Part shown: piece after piece, positions 27,996 through 38,403 of the stretch
Numbering within the stretch: the first letter of the stretch is position 1
How the letters are laid out: every line of letters begins with the position of its first letter
Assembly (NCBI GenBank): GCA_016183615.1
Contig: JACPEG010000004.1
Location: 62,001 to 126,000, forward strand
Origin: Betaproteobacteria bacterium
GTDB taxonomy: Bacteria; Pseudomonadota; Gammaproteobacteria; Burkholderiales; UBA6910
Direction of reading: 5' to 3'
Length of the DNA stretch: 64,000 nucleotides
Notes under the pieces: generated by a model
The model's input: the letters and a program-made list of their open reading frames with translations, nothing else
The model's database searches: none
What the model was told of the DNA's origin: nothing
Position numbers and translations under genes: made by a program

Positions 27996-30353
27996 CTAGG
28001 TTCGCAGCTTTGCTTGATATTGGTGTTCCAGAACCCCGACCAGCTGTGCCACGACGGCGTCGACTTCCGCGTCGGTCAGTGTTTTTTGAGTATCCTGCAA
28101 TAACACTCGGAATGCAAGGCTTTTTTTGCCCTTTTCAATACCCTGTCCCCGGTACAAGTCGAACAGGGCGATCTCCGACACGACGGGGGGTTGGGCGGCC
28201 CGCAAGGCATCCAGGAGCGTCTGAACCCCCACCCCCTCGTCCACCAGGATGGCGATGTCCCGGCGCACCGGCGGGAACCGGGAAATCTCTCCGGAAGCGG
28301 GCAGGTCCCGCCCGCAAAGGGCCCGCAGTTCAACCTCGAACAGCACCGGCGCCTGGGGCAGCTCGTACTTCTGCTGCCATTCGGGATGGAGTTCCCCGAT
28401 CCATCCCACGTCCTTGTCCCCGGCGCGGATGCGTGCCGCCCGGCCGGGATGCAACGCCGGGTGCGGCGCGGCTTCCAGCCGCAGAGCCCGAGGCCAGAGC
28501 AACGCCTCGAGGTCCGCCTTGAGATCGTAGAAATCGGCGCGCCGTGCTTCGGCATCCCATTGCTCGGGGAGGGTCTCGCCGTAGATCAGGCCGCCGAGCT
28601 TCTCGGGCTGGTCATAGCCCTGGCCGCTGCGGGCGAATACGCACCCCAGCTCGAACAGCCGCACCCGGCCCTGCCTGCGGTTGACGTTGGAGCGCAGGCA
28701 CTGGATGAGCCCGCCGGCGAGGCTCGAGCGCATCACGCTCATCTGGCTGGCGATGGGATTCCTGAGGGCCACCGGGTTCGCGTTGCCGCAGAAGTCGGCT
28801 TCCCAGGCGGCGTCCACGAAGGCGTAGTTGATGACCTCCTGGTAGTCGCGGGCCACCAGCATCTGGCGGATCTCCGAACGATGACGCTCGCCCTCCGGTT
28901 CCGGCAGCATGGCGAGGCCCGCGCTGGGCAGTACCGCGGGAATATTGTCGTAGCCGTGGAGACGCGCCAGTTCCTCGATCAGGTCTTCCTCGATGGCGAG
29001 GTCGAACCGGTAGGACTGGGGCGTCACGTGGAATACGCCCCGTTCCTCCGCGAAGCTCATGCCCAGGCGCCGCAGCAGCCCCGTTATCTGCCCGTCGTCC
29101 AGCGGCACGCCCAGCACCCGCCGCGCCCGCTCCACCCGGAGCCGGATCGGGTCGCGCCGAGGCAGCGCCCCTCTCGCCTCGGTCACCGGTCCCGGCCGGC
29201 CCCCGCAGATGCCGACAATGAGCTGGGTGGCGCGCTCCAGAGCCATGCGGGTCGCCGCGAAATCCACGCCGCGCTCAAAGCGGTGGCCGGAGTCCGTGAC
29301 AAACCCCAGGCGGAAAGATTTGCCGGCGATCGCCTTGGGATTGAAAAACGCCGCCTCCAGAAACAGGTCCCGGGTGGAATCGGATACGGCCGTGCCGGCG
29401 CCCCCCATGATCCCGCCCAGCGCCACTGCCTTCTCTCGGTCAGCGATCACCAGCATGTCGGAATCCATGGCGATCGCTTGGTCGTTGAGCAGGGCGAGCC
29501 GCTCGCCCTGCCTGGCGAAGCGCACGACGATCCCCCCCGAGAGCTTTCCCAGATCGAAGGCATGCAGGGGCTGGCCCATTTCCAGCATCACGTAGTTGGT
29601 CACGTCCACCGTGGCGCTGATGGAGCGCAGCCCCGAGCGCTCGAGCCGCCGCACCATCCAGTCCGGTGTCGGCGCGTTAACGTCGATCCCCTCCACCACC
29701 CTGCCGCAATAGAGCGGGCAGGCCTCAGGCGCCGCAATCTCCACCGGGAAGGCCTCATCGGTTTCGACCGGCACCGGGCTGGCCTCGGGCAGCCGCAGGT
29801 TGGTGGCGGTAATCGCGGCCACTTCCCGGGCCACACCCATGACGCTCAGGCAGTCGGAGCGGTTGGGCGTGAGCTTCAGGGTAAACAGCCGGTCCTCCAG
29901 CTCGTAGTATTCACGGAAGTCCGTCCCGACCGGGGCATCGGCGGGCAGGAGCAGCAGCCCGGATGCCTCGTCGCTGGCCCCCAGCTCCTTCGCCGAACAC
30001 AGCATTCCGTAGGACTCGACACCCCGCACCTTGGCGGCCTTGATGGCCAGTCCGGGAAGCTGCGCTCCGACGCGGGCGCAGGGAACCTTCGCCCCCGGGA
30101 CCACGTTGGACGCGCCGCACACGATGGTGAGCGGCCCGGTTTCCCCCACGTTCACCTTGCACACCGAAAGGCGGTCGGCGCCGGGGTGTTTCTCAACGGA
30201 CAGCACTTCGGCCACCACCACACCGTCGAACGGGGGCGCGGCCGCCTCCACCGCCTCCACCTCGAGCCCGGCCATGGTGAGCTCATGGGCCAGTTCCTCG
30301 CTGGTAAGCGGAGGATCGACGAAGGTGCGTAGCCAGTTTTCGGAAAACTTCAT
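27996..30353 (-). CDS. pheT: Phenylalanine-tRNA ligase beta subunit
   Basis: The 785-residue beta chain of the alpha2-beta2 synthetase. An N-terminal tRNA-binding OB fold (about 40-150, [19 protein letters not shown]), the B3/B4 editing domain (about 210-390), B5 domain (about 400-475), the catalytic-like core ([14 protein letters not shown]) and a C-terminal FDX-ACB domain ([16 protein letters not shown]) that contacts the anticodon are all present. It follows pheS, with a 16-bp-arm palindrome in the gap. Confidence 0.97.
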   Translation of the reverse strand: MKFSENWLRTFVDPPLTSEELAHELTMAGLEVEAVEAAAPPFDGVVVAEVLSVEKHPGADRLSVCKVNVGETGPLTIVCGASNVVPGAKVPCARVGAQLPGLAIKAAKVRGVESYGMLCSAKELGASDEASGLLLLPADAPVGTDFREYYELEDRLFTLKLTPNRSDCLSVMGVAREVAAITATNLRLPEASPVPVETDEAFPVEIAAPEACPLYCGRVVEGIDVNAPTPDWMVRRLERSGLRSISATVDVTNYVMLEMGQPLHAFDLGKLSGGIVVRFARQGERLALLNDQAIAMDSDMLVIADREKAVALGGIMGGAGTAVSDSTRDLFLEAAFFNPKAIAGKSFRLGFVTDSGHRFERGVDFAATRMALERATQLIVGICGGRPGPVTEARGALPRRDPIRLRVERARRVLGVPLDDGQITGLLRRLGMSFAEERGVFHVTPQSYRFDLAIEEDLIEELARLHGYDNIPAVLPSAGLAMLPEPEGERHRSEIRQMLVARDYQEVINYAFVDAAWEADFCGNANPVALRNPIASQMSVMRSSLAGGLIQCLRSNVNRRQGRVRLFELGCVFARSGQGYDQPEKLGGLIYGETLPEQWDAEARRADFYDLKADLEALLWPRALRLEAAPHPALHPGRAARIRAGDKDVGWIGELHPEWQQKYELPQAPVLFEVELRALCGRDLPASGEISRFPPVRRDIAILVDEGVGVQTLLDALRAAQPPVVSEIALFDLYRGQGIEKGKKSLAFRVLLQDTQKTLTDAEVDAVVAQLVGVLEHQYQAKLRT

Positions 30354-30364
30354 GACTTCATTTC

Positions 30365-30426
30365 ACCACAGACACAGAGGCACAGAGAAGACCCCATGTC
30401 CGTTTAAAATCCTCTGTGTCTGTGGT
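30365..30426. repeat. ACCACAGACACAGAGG inverted repeat (family 5)
   Basis: Perfect 16-bp arms at 30365-30380 and 30411-30426 around a 30-base loop. It fills the pheS-pheT gap and begins at the pheS stop codon (TGAACCACAG on the minus strand). Confidence 0.9.
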
Positions 30427-31470
<1,044 letters not shown>

Positions 31471-31472
31471 CT

Positions 31473-31499
31473 AAAAAGGAGGCTTGCGCCTCCTTTTTT
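31473..31499 (-). terminator. Terminator/attenuator hairpin between rplT and pheS
   Basis: On the minus strand GGAGGC-GCAA-GCCTCC is followed by TTTTT, and is preceded by AAAAAA, so a stem of 6 GC-rich pairs can extend through A-U pairs. It ends five bases before the pheS ATG. As an intrinsic terminator it would end the infC-rplT transcript; as an attenuator it would control pheST. It could also hold GGAGG in a stem and limit initiation. Confidence 0.75.
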
Positions 31500-31514
31500 C
31501 AGGCCCAAGCGGCG

Positions 31515-31874
31515 TCAGGCGCCGAGGCTCGCCTTGGCCTGCTCGGCGATTTTCGCAAACGCTGCCTTGTCGGCCACTGCCAGGTCCGCCAGCACCTTGC
31601 GGTCGATCTCGATGGCCGCCTTCTTGAGGCCGTTCATGAACTTGCTGTAGCTCAGGCCGCACTCGCGGGCCGCGGCGTTGATGCGGGCGATCCAGAGGGC
31701 GCGGAATTCGCGTTTTTTCACCCGCCGGTCGCGGTAGGCATACTGCCCCGCCTTCATCACCGCCTGCTTGGCGATGCGGAAGACATTGCCGCGGCGGCCG
31801 CGATAGCCCTTGGCTTTGCTGAGAACTTTCTTGTGACGGGCGCGGGCCGTCACACCCCGTTTGACTCGTGGCAT
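31515..31874 (-). CDS. rplT: 50S ribosomal protein L20
   Basis: L20 (bL20), 119 residues, an early 23S rRNA-binding assembly protein. The very basic N-terminal extension ([20 protein letters not shown]) and [19 protein letters not shown] are diagnostic. AGGAGAACCGCC precedes the ATG. It follows rpmI by 12 bases. In enteric bacteria L20 represses its own operon translationally; whether that holds here is not visible. Confidence 0.98.
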   Translation of the reverse strand: MPRVKRGVTARARHKKVLSKAKGYRGRRGNVFRIAKQAVMKAGQYAYRDRRVKKREFRALWIARINAAARECGLSYSKFMNGLKKAAIEIDRKVLADLAVADKAAFAKIAEQAKASLGA

Positions 31875-31886
31875 GGCGGTTCTCCT

Positions 31887-32084
31887 TTAGGCGTAGGGCA
31901 GCATCGAACGCACCTGCCGCTTGTCGGAGGCCGACAGGCTGGTCGCCCCCCGCAGGTGGCGCTTGCGCTTGGTGGATTTCTTGGTGAGGATGTGGCGCTT
32001 GAAGGCCTGGGAACGCTTGACGCTCCCCCCGGCCCGCACCTTGAAGCGCTTGGCGGCGCCGCTCTTGGTCTTGAGCTTGGGCAT
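31887..32084 (-). CDS. rpmI: 50S ribosomal protein L35
   Basis: L35 (bL35), 65 residues from the ATG at 32084 ([16 protein letters not shown]). Basic throughout, with [16 protein letters not shown] as the family signature. Upstream in-frame codons are not part of the protein. It lies between infC and rplT. Confidence 0.98.
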   Translation of the reverse strand: MPKLKTKSGAAKRFKVRAGGSVKRSQAFKRHILTKKSTKRKRHLRGATSLSASDKRQVRSMLPYA

Positions 32085-32167
32085 TTCAACTACTCCTTTT
32101 CTAACATGACGCCGGGTGGTTCGTTGGCAGAACGCTTCAAAAACCCGGACACCACTTGTCAAAAAAC

Positions 32168-32235
32168 GTGAACAGTAAAGCGTAAACGGTGAACCGTAAC
32201 ATCAACGCCAACGGCCTTCACCGTTCACCGTTTAC
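32168..32235. repeat. GTAAACGGTGAAC palindrome (family 3)
   Basis: gtgaacagtaaagcgtaaac-ggtgaac on the left and gttcaccgtttac on the right. It lies between infC and rpmI, and the minus-strand GTAAAC of the right arm supplies the TAA stop of infC. Confidence 0.85.
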
Positions 32236-32750
32236 TTCTTTTTCGGCGACAGCACCATCACCATCTGCCGCCCTTCCATCTTCGGGAACTGGTCGACCAC
32301 CCCGTAAGGCTCGAGGTCGATCCTCACCCGCTCCAGCAACTGCGCCCCGAATTCCTGGTGAGCCATTTCGCGGCCCCGGAAGCGCAGCGTCACTTTGGTC
32401 TTGTCGCCCTCCTGCAGGAACCGGATCAGGTTCCGCAGCTTGATCTGGTAGTCGCCCTCGTCAGTGCCAGGCCGGAACTTGATTTCCTTGACCTGGATCT
32501 GCTTCTGCTTGAGCTTGGCCTCGTGCCGCTTCTTGCTTTCCCGGTACTTGAATTTGCCGTAATCGACCAAGCGGCAAACCGGTGGATTTGCCGTCGGCGC
32601 AATTTCCACCAGATCCAGCACGGCTTCCTCCGCCATCTTGTTGGCGGCAGCCAGACTCACGATGCCAATCTGCTCCCCGTTGGCGCCTATCAGTCGGACC
32701 TCCGGCGCAGTGATCTCACCGTTGATCCGCAACTCCTTTTCCTGAGCGAT
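32232..32750 (-). CDS. infC: Translation initiation factor IF-3 with AUC start codon
   Basis: IF-3 promotes 30S subunit start-codon fidelity; 172 residues. The N domain begins [20 protein letters not shown], followed by [31 protein letters not shown] and the C-terminal [15 protein letters not shown] place the start at an ATC (32750-32748): GGAGG (32761-32757) abuts a TTG directly but is six bases from this ATC. Non-canonical AUU/AUC starts are the known basis of IF-3 autoregulation. The TAA stop lies in a repeat head. Confidence 0.94.
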   Translation of the reverse strand: MAQEKELRINGEITAPEVRLIGANGEQIGIVSLAAANKMAEEAVLDLVEIAPTANPPVCRLVDYGKFKYRESKKRHEAKLKQKQIQVKEIKFRPGTDEGDYQIKLRNLIRFLQEGDKTKVTLRFRGREMAHQEFGAQLLERVRIDLEPYGVVDQFPKMEGRQMVMVLSPKKK

Positions 32751-32772
32751 ACCCAACCTCCACGCAAAAAAA

Positions 32773-34689
32773 TTAAGCCGCGCCCCCCGCCGGGCCCAGG
32801 TCCTGTCTCAGGCGATCGAGGAATGCCTGAAGGGACATCTGGCCCAGGTCGTGACCCCCACGGGTACGCACGGCGACCATGCGAGCCGCCACTTCCTTGT
32901 CACCCACGATGACCTGGTAGGGCAGCTTCTGCAAACTATGTTCCCGAATTTTATAGTTTATTTTCTCATTTCTCAAGTCTATCTGGACCCGGAACCCGGC
33001 CTGCCGCAGAAGCTCGGTCACCTCCCGGGCATAAGCTTCCTGGCCCAGGGTGATGTTCATGACCACCACCTGCGTGGGCGACAGCCACAGGGGCATGGCT
33101 CCGGCGTAGTGCTCGATCAGGATGCCGATGAAGCGCTCCATAGAGCCCAGGATGGCCCGGTGCAGCATCACCGGTACCTGGCGGGAGTTGTCCTCGGCCA
33201 CGAACTCGGCCCCAAGCCGCCCCGGCATCGAAAAGTCGAGCTGCATGGTGCCGCATTGCCAGACCCGGCCCAGGGAATCCTTGAGGGAAAACTCGATCTT
33301 GGGCCCGTAGAAGGCCCCCTCCCCCGGCTGCAGTTCCCATTTCAGGCCCTTGTGGTTGAGGGCGGTTTCCAGCGCCACCTCGGCCTTGTCCCACTGCTCC
33401 CCGGTTCCCACCCGTTTCGGGGGCCGGGTCGAGAGCTTCACCAGAATGTCGGTGAAGCCGAAGTCGCGATATACCTTCTGCAGCAGGTCGATGAATCGGA
33501 TCACCTCTTCCTCGATCTGGTTTTCCATGCAGAAAATGTGGGCGTCGTCCTGGACGAAGGCCCGTACCCGCATCAGGCCGTGCAACGCCCCTGAAGGCTC
33601 GTTCCTGTGGCAGGAGCCGAATTCCGCAAGCCGCAGGGGCAGGTCCCGGTAGCTTCTCAGGCCCTGGTTGAAGATCTGGATGTGGCCCGGACAGTTCATG
33701 GGTTTCACCGCGTAATCCCGGTTTTCGGAATTCGTGGTGAACATGTTTTCCCGGAAGTTCTCCCAATGGCCCGAGCGCTCCCAGAGGCTGCGGTCCAGTA
33801 CCTGGGGGGTGCGCACCTCCTGGTAGCCGCCCTCCCGAAGCACCCCCCGCAGGTACTGCTCGATGGCCTGCCAGATCACCCACCCCTTGGGGTGCCAGAA
33901 CACCATGCCCGGAGCCTCGTCCTGGGTATGAAACAGGTCGAGGCTGCGCCCGAGCTTGCGGTGGTCGCGCTTTTCCGCTTCCTCCAGCCGGTGCAGATAC
34001 TCGTCCTGGTCTTCCTTTTTTACCCAGGCGGTGCCGTAGATCCGCTGCAGCATCTCGTTGCGGGAATCGCCGCGCCAGTAGGCCCCGGCCACCTTGAGCA
34101 GCTTGAACACCTTGAGCTTGCCGGTGGAGGGCACGTGGGGCCCGCGGCAGAGGTCGGTGAACTCGCCCTGGCGGTAAACGGAGATGGCCTCTTCGCCGGG
34201 AATGGCCTCGATGATCTGGGCCTTGTAATGTTCGCCCTGGTCCTTGAAAAAACTGATGGCGTCGGAGCGCTCCCGCACCTGTCGCTCGACCTTGAGATCG
34301 CGCTTCCCGATTTCCTGCATGCGCTTCTCGATGGCGGCGAGGTCTTCCGGCGTGAAGGGCCGCTTGTAGGAGAAGTCGTAGTAGAAGCCGTTCTCGATCA
34401 CCGGGCCGATGGTGACCTGGGCGTCGGGAAACAGCTCTTTGACCGCGTGGGCCAGAAGGTGCGCCGTGGAGTGGCGCAGGATTTCCAGGCCTTCGGGATC
34501 CTTGTCGGTGACGATCGAGAGGTTGCAGTCCCGCTCGATGCGGAAGGAAGTGTCCACGAGCTTGCCGTTCACCTTCCCCGCCAATGCGGCACGTGCCAGG
34601 CCGGCGCCGATGGACGCCGCCACCTCGGCCACGGTCACTGGCGCGTCGAAGCGCTTTTGCGAGCCGTCGGGAAGACGGATGTTGGGCAT
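32773..34689 (-). CDS. thrS: Threonine-tRNA ligase
   Basis: Class II synthetase of 638 residues from the ATG at 34689 ([11 protein letters not shown]). N-terminal TGS domain (1-62), editing domain with [11 protein letters not shown], catalytic core with motif 2 ([20 protein letters not shown]) and motif 3 ([13 protein letters not shown]), and an anticodon-binding C domain ([17 protein letters not shown]). It heads the operon thrS-infC-rpmI-rplT-pheS-pheT-ihfA-merR. A strong intrinsic-terminator-like hairpin ends 13 bases before the start and no good Shine-Dalgarno is visible. Confidence 0.97.
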   Translation of the reverse strand: MPNIRLPDGSQKRFDAPVTVAEVAASIGAGLARAALAGKVNGKLVDTSFRIERDCNLSIVTDKDPEGLEILRHSTAHLLAHAVKELFPDAQVTIGPVIENGFYYDFSYKRPFTPEDLAAIEKRMQEIGKRDLKVERQVRERSDAISFFKDQGEHYKAQIIEAIPGEEAISVYRQGEFTDLCRGPHVPSTGKLKVFKLLKVAGAYWRGDSRNEMLQRIYGTAWVKKEDQDEYLHRLEEAEKRDHRKLGRSLDLFHTQDEAPGMVFWHPKGWVIWQAIEQYLRGVLREGGYQEVRTPQVLDRSLWERSGHWENFRENMFTTNSENRDYAVKPMNCPGHIQIFNQGLRSYRDLPLRLAEFGSCHRNEPSGALHGLMRVRAFVQDDAHIFCMENQIEEEVIRFIDLLQKVYRDFGFTDILVKLSTRPPKRVGTGEQWDKAEVALETALNHKGLKWELQPGEGAFYGPKIEFSLKDSLGRVWQCGTMQLDFSMPGRLGAEFVAEDNSRQVPVMLHRAILGSMERFIGILIEHYAGAMPLWLSPTQVVVMNITLGQEAYAREVTELLRQAGFRVQIDLRNEKINYKIREHSLQKLPYQVIVGDKEVAARMVAVRTRGGHDLGQMSLQAFLDRLRQDLGPAGGAA

Positions 34690-34702
34690 AGTCCGACAGA
34701 AC

Positions 34703-34726
34703 AAAAAAGGCGCGGTTGCCCGCGCC
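34703..34726 (-). terminator. Intrinsic terminator/attenuator in front of thrS
   Basis: Minus strand GGCGCGG-GCAA-CCGCGCC followed directly by TTTTTT, a textbook terminator. Only 13 bases separate its U tract from the thrS ATG, too little for a promoter. It must therefore be read through by at least some thrS transcripts or act as an attenuator of them, besides ending tRNA-Val transcription. Confidence 0.85.
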
Positions 34727-34740
34727 GTCTTGTTGGTGCA

Positions 34741-34815
34741 CCGCGCGTTGAACGGCGCTCCGCGTCCGTTCCAACGCGCGGGGCTAAAACGGCGCCCACC
34801 GGGCGTCCGTTTTAG
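34741..34815. repeat. Two strong adjacent hairpins in the thrS leader
   Basis: Hairpin 34784-34815 has perfect arms CTAAAACGG/CCGTTTTAG plus inner CGCCC/GGGCG. Hairpin 34741-34781 pairs CCGCGCGTT with AACGCGCGG and GAACGG with CCGTTC. Both contain AACGGACGC opposite GCGCCGTT, so they look like two copies of one palindrome family. They lie between tRNA-Val and the terminator. Confidence 0.8.
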
Positions 34816-34819
34816 CAGC

Positions 34820-34896
34820 TGGTAGGCGCGATTGGACTCGAACCAACGACCCCCACCATGTCAAGGTGATGCTCTAACCAGCTGAGCTACGCGCCT
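34820..34896 (-). tRNA. tRNA-Val (GAC)
   Basis: A 77-nt tRNA. Acceptor AGGCGCG/CGCGCCT, discriminator A, encoded CCA (34822-34820). Anticodon stem TCACC/GGTGG with loop TTGACAT gives anticodon GAC. T-arm GGTTCGAGTCC. It lies directly upstream of the thrS leader on the same strand. Confidence 0.96.
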
Positions 34897-34985
34897 GAAG
34901 GAGCGACATTCTAGCGGAAACGCCCCACCGGCACAAACGCGGGCGCGACCGCCGCGGCGAAACTTCCGCTCCGGATCCCGCCCGC

Positions 34986-36977
34986 CTATGCAACGTCCCC
35001 GGAACTCGCCTTGATCCGGGCCAGCCAGGCCAGGGCCAGGGCCTCCAGCCTCGCCCTCACCCCGGCAGGGGCAGCCTGCGGGTCGAAGCGCAGTCGATAG
35101 TGCAGGCCCAGCATTTCCTTCATCTCCCCCGGGTCGGCGGCAATCGCCGGGGCCTCTCGAATCCTGGCCAGCCATCGGGCCAGCGGCTCGCCCGCGCCCC
35201 GGACGTACCCGTATTGCTCCAACCGCGCGACAACCTGGTAAAACGCCGATTCAGGCGCCACTCCCGCCGTGCGCTCCGACGCCGGCCCGCTGCCGGCGCC
35301 GCGCATTTTCCTGCGGCTGAACACCCGCCACAGCAGAACCGCCGACAGAGGAACCGCCAGCCACGCGATGTTGAAGCCCTGTCCCTCTTCCTCCTCGGCC
35401 CAGCGCCAGCGGGAGAACAGGTACCAGGCATAGGAGCCCAGGTCCAGAAGCGGCTGCCAGACCGAAGCCTGCTTTTCCTCCTCGACGGCCCAGACCGAAG
35501 GCGTGGTGTCCACCTCGCGCCAGGCGCCGTCCACGAAGGCCAGCGCCCAGGAGTGGGCGTGCCGCGTGCGCACCAGGTACTGCCCCTGCAGCGGGCTGTA
35601 TTCCTGGACCGCGTAACCGACCGCGTAGCGCGCCGGTATTCCCGCCTTGCGCAGGAGCAGCACCGTCGCCGTGGCGAAGTACTCGCAGTGGCCCTTCCGG
35701 GAATTCACCAGGAATTCCTCCAGCGAGCGTGTGCCGCCGGGCTCATCTTCGAGCTGCAGGGTGTACCCGAATCCCTCGTGGAAAAAGGCCTGGACCGCGG
35801 CGAGCCGCTCGCCGGGCGATTTGGTGGCGAGCCCCAGTCTCCGGGCGATCGGGTCCAGGGTTTCATCGACGGTGGCGGGCACCTGCAGGTCGGCGGGGTC
35901 GGGCACCGCATCCGCGACCGCACCGCCTCCATACTGGGCCCGGTAGGTGACAAAACCGGGGGCATCCTCCACCCGGACGGCTCCCGCATTTGAGCGCTCC
36001 AGGGCGATGGCCGGCAATGACAGAATGCGCGTAGTCCCGGCAGGCAAGGCGATAACGCCCTTGCCGTTTTTCAGGTGAGTCCCGATGGCGACGCTCTTGT
36101 CCTGGTCCGCGGTCGGTGCGAGATTCCAGGTCTTGTTGTCGGCGCCGGGAGCCAGCTGCTCAAACCTCGCGTTCTTCGCAAACCAGCTCCCGCCACCGAA
36201 GGTGTTGTAGGTCGTTTCCCGCAGCAGCCGCGGTGGCTCGCTCCCCTCGGGCGCGCGAACCCGCAAGTTTACCCGGTCCGAGAGCTTGAGCTTGCCGATC
36301 GCACCGATGCGGGTACGCGACTTGAAGGGATCGGTTTCCAGGTCATAGTCGAACAGCCAGCCGATCACCGCTTCCTCGATGGCGGTCTGCAGCCGGCTCA
36401 GGCCCACGTGACCGAGATAGCCCGATCCGGCAGCCGCCAGGAACAGAAGGCCCCATAGCGCCGCCGACTGCCGCGCAGGACGTACCGACCACAATCCCCA
36501 CGCCGCAAGCAGCGTCAGCCCGGCATAAAACCACGGCGTGCGGGGATTGGCCGCGGCAGCCGCGAGCGCGCAAACCGCGGCAAAGGGAAAGCCCACGTTG
36601 ACTGGCGCCAGCGGCTCCGCCTGGACGCGCCTGGGGTTGCGCAGGGTGAGAAACAGCGCTTCGACAGGGATTTCACCCTGGGTGCTGTAAGACTGGGCGA
36701 GAATCAGCGGGAAGACGGCAAACGGCAGCCATTTCAGCACCAGGAACATGGCTTCTGGAAAGCGCCCGCCGATGAACTGGTAGCCGATGATGCCCACCAG
36801 GAGCAGCGTGCAGAGATCCGCGACGCGGTAGAAGTCCTGCGCCTCCAGCTCCCAGCGCCATGGGAGTCCTCTTGCGCCCTCGATGGCGAGCGCCATCGGC
36901 AGCGCCGCAGGGAGCAGCCCTCCGTGCCAGCCCCAGAACAGAAGTGCGGCGCCGATAAGGAAACGCGGAGGCCTCAT
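34986..36977 (-). CDS. TgpA-like membrane transglutaminase (DUF3488, second cluster)
   Basis: A 663-residue paralogue of the protein at 21722-23677, started at the ATG (36977) that overlaps the DUF58 stop by four bases. About six N-terminal helices are followed by a periplasmic transglutaminase core: Cys in RKGHCEYFATATVLL, His in TRHAHSWALAF and Asp in REVDTTPSVW. A further helix (NIAWLAVPLSAVLLWRVF) and a DUF4129-like C-terminal region follow. The upstream in-frame extension is the antisense of nothing conserved and was discarded. Confidence 0.9.
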   Translation of the reverse strand: MRPPRFLIGAALLFWGWHGGLLPAALPMALAIEGARGLPWRWELEAQDFYRVADLCTLLLVGIIGYQFIGGRFPEAMFLVLKWLPFAVFPLILAQSYSTQGEIPVEALFLTLRNPRRVQAEPLAPVNVGFPFAAVCALAAAAANPRTPWFYAGLTLLAAWGLWSVRPARQSAALWGLLFLAAAGSGYLGHVGLSRLQTAIEEAVIGWLFDYDLETDPFKSRTRIGAIGKLKLSDRVNLRVRAPEGSEPPRLLRETTYNTFGGGSWFAKNARFEQLAPGADNKTWNLAPTADQDKSVAIGTHLKNGKGVIALPAGTTRILSLPAIALERSNAGAVRVEDAPGFVTYRAQYGGGAVADAVPDPADLQVPATVDETLDPIARRLGLATKSPGERLAAVQAFFHEGFGYTLQLEDEPGGTRSLEEFLVNSRKGHCEYFATATVLLLRKAGIPARYAVGYAVQEYSPLQGQYLVRTRHAHSWALAFVDGAWREVDTTPSVWAVEEEKQASVWQPLLDLGSYAWYLFSRWRWAEEEEGQGFNIAWLAVPLSAVLLWRVFSRRKMRGAGSGPASERTAGVAPESAFYQVVARLEQYGYVRGAGEPLARWLARIREAPAIAADPGEMKEMLGLHYRLRFDPQAAPAGVRARLEALALAWLARIKASSGDVA

Positions 36978-38314
36978 AGGGTCCTCATGTCCTCCTCGAG
37001 ACGGTCGGCCCGCAACAACCTGAAATTGCGCGGGTCCCCCACCATGGGTTCCGGATCGAACCTCGCTCCATCGGCGCCGATCACGATTACCAGCAATGGG
37101 ACGCCCAGGGCCTGAAGTCTGCGCACGAGTTCCCGGCGCGCCTCGCCCCAGTCCAGGAAAATGCAGATGCACCCGCTCAGGATCCCGGCTCGCGCCGTTA
37201 CCGCCTGCGTCAGCGCGCCGAACTGCTTGTCCCGGCAGGGCGCCACCGCCGCCAGCATGCGCAACATGGCATCGGCGCTGGCAAGGCCCCGGCCGGCGGT
37301 AAAACAGTACGCTTCGGCGCCCACGAACATCAGGTCCAGCAGCGATTCGCGGGTGCGCACCGCACACGCGAACGACGCCGCGACCGATACCGCCGCTTCG
37401 AAGCGCTCATCGTCCGCATCGCCCGGAAAGGTATCGAGCACCAATGCATGGCGCACGAAAAACTCGTCCTGGTATTCCTTGACGATGGGCCGGCCGGCCC
37501 GGGCAAAGCTTCTCCAGTGGATGCGCCGCAGCGCATCGCCGGGCCGGTAATCCCTCAAGCCGATGAACTCCTCGGCGTCGCCCACGCGCGAGGCGAGGGC
37601 GAGCCCTCCCCGGTGATAGCGCCGCGCTCCGGGCAGATCGATGGGCGGAAGGGGATAGCGTTTCGGAAGCACGATCAGGCTGGCGGGATCCGAAACCGAC
37701 AACGAACCCAGGTAAATCCCCAGGGGGTCGGGCTGCGCGAGGCTGGTTTCCCTGAAACACAGCACGCCGCGGCGCAGGGGCTGCAGCCGCACCCTGACCC
37801 GCGCCTTGCCACCGGGAGGCAGCGGCGGCACCACCGACTCCTCGATATTGGCGCCGCGCCTGCGGTGGATAAGCCACAGCCAGCGGGGATAGCCGATGCG
37901 CCGGTCGAACCAGTTGCGCTCCGCATCCCCCGGTACCCGCGCGCTCACGAACTCCTCGTAGCTCGGCAGGGTCTCCTCGAGACGTTCCCGCAACAGAAAC
38001 TCCGGCTGGGCGCGCCTGCCCAGGTTTTCCACGCTGACCAGGTACTCCGTAGGCTCCCCCGCCGTCACGAATTCAGGGAGCTCGCGGCGCATGCGGAACC
38101 GGGCGCCCCGCGGCCGGCCCGCTGCGACGGCTATCACCAGCAGCGCGGAGAGAAAGGCGAAAACCTGGTAAGCGGTTGACTGGCGGGTATCGACGCCGAA
38201 GATTCCCGCCGCCACCATCCCGCCGATCACCAGGAATCCCGCCGCCGTGAAATGCCGGCGCACCCAGCGGTCGAGGCGGTAAATGAAGCGGAAATTGCGA
38301 AACAGGAATCTCAT
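36974..38314 (-). CDS. DUF58 domain protein (second cluster)
   Basis: About 446 residues from the ATG at 38314, where the typical RxxRxWVRRHFTAAG N terminus begins; a GTG at 38395 would add 27 residues. Two membrane helices follow (about 23-65). The DUF58 motif EEFIGLRDYRPGDALRRIHWRSFAR is present, and then a full vWA-like C-terminal domain (HALVLDTFPGDADDERFEAAV), which the first-cluster paralogue lacks. It overlaps the transglutaminase gene by four bases. Confidence 0.88.
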   Translation of the reverse strand: MRFLFRNFRFIYRLDRWVRRHFTAAGFLVIGGMVAAGIFGVDTRQSTAYQVFAFLSALLVIAVAAGRPRGARFRMRRELPEFVTAGEPTEYLVSVENLGRRAQPEFLLRERLEETLPSYEEFVSARVPGDAERNWFDRRIGYPRWLWLIHRRRGANIEESVVPPLPPGGKARVRVRLQPLRRGVLCFRETSLAQPDPLGIYLGSLSVSDPASLIVLPKRYPLPPIDLPGARRYHRGGLALASRVGDAEEFIGLRDYRPGDALRRIHWRSFARAGRPIVKEYQDEFFVRHALVLDTFPGDADDERFEAAVSVAASFACAVRTRESLLDLMFVGAEAYCFTAGRGLASADAMLRMLAAVAPCRDKQFGALTQAVTARAGILSGCICIFLDWGEARRELVRRLQALGVPLLVIVIGADGARFDPEPMVGDPRNFRLLRADRLEEDMRTL

Positions 38315-38403
38315 GAACCCGGTAAGCCGTGAGCGGCGTGCCGCACGCTGGGCGAGGGGAACGGGCAGGGTTATCCGTCTGCGGCCCCCACCCACCCTGC
38401 CTT

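Noticed and set aside
28191..30332. 713-codon open frame opposite pheT
   Set aside because: Shadow of pheT in the GC-rich antisense frame; composition biased to His, Gly and Arg and no domain.
34741..34815. T-box riboswitch in front of thrS
   Set aside because: No AGGGUGGNACCGCG-type T-box sequence or specifier loop is visible; the hairpins look like two copies of one palindrome. Only the terminator part is kept as a candidate.
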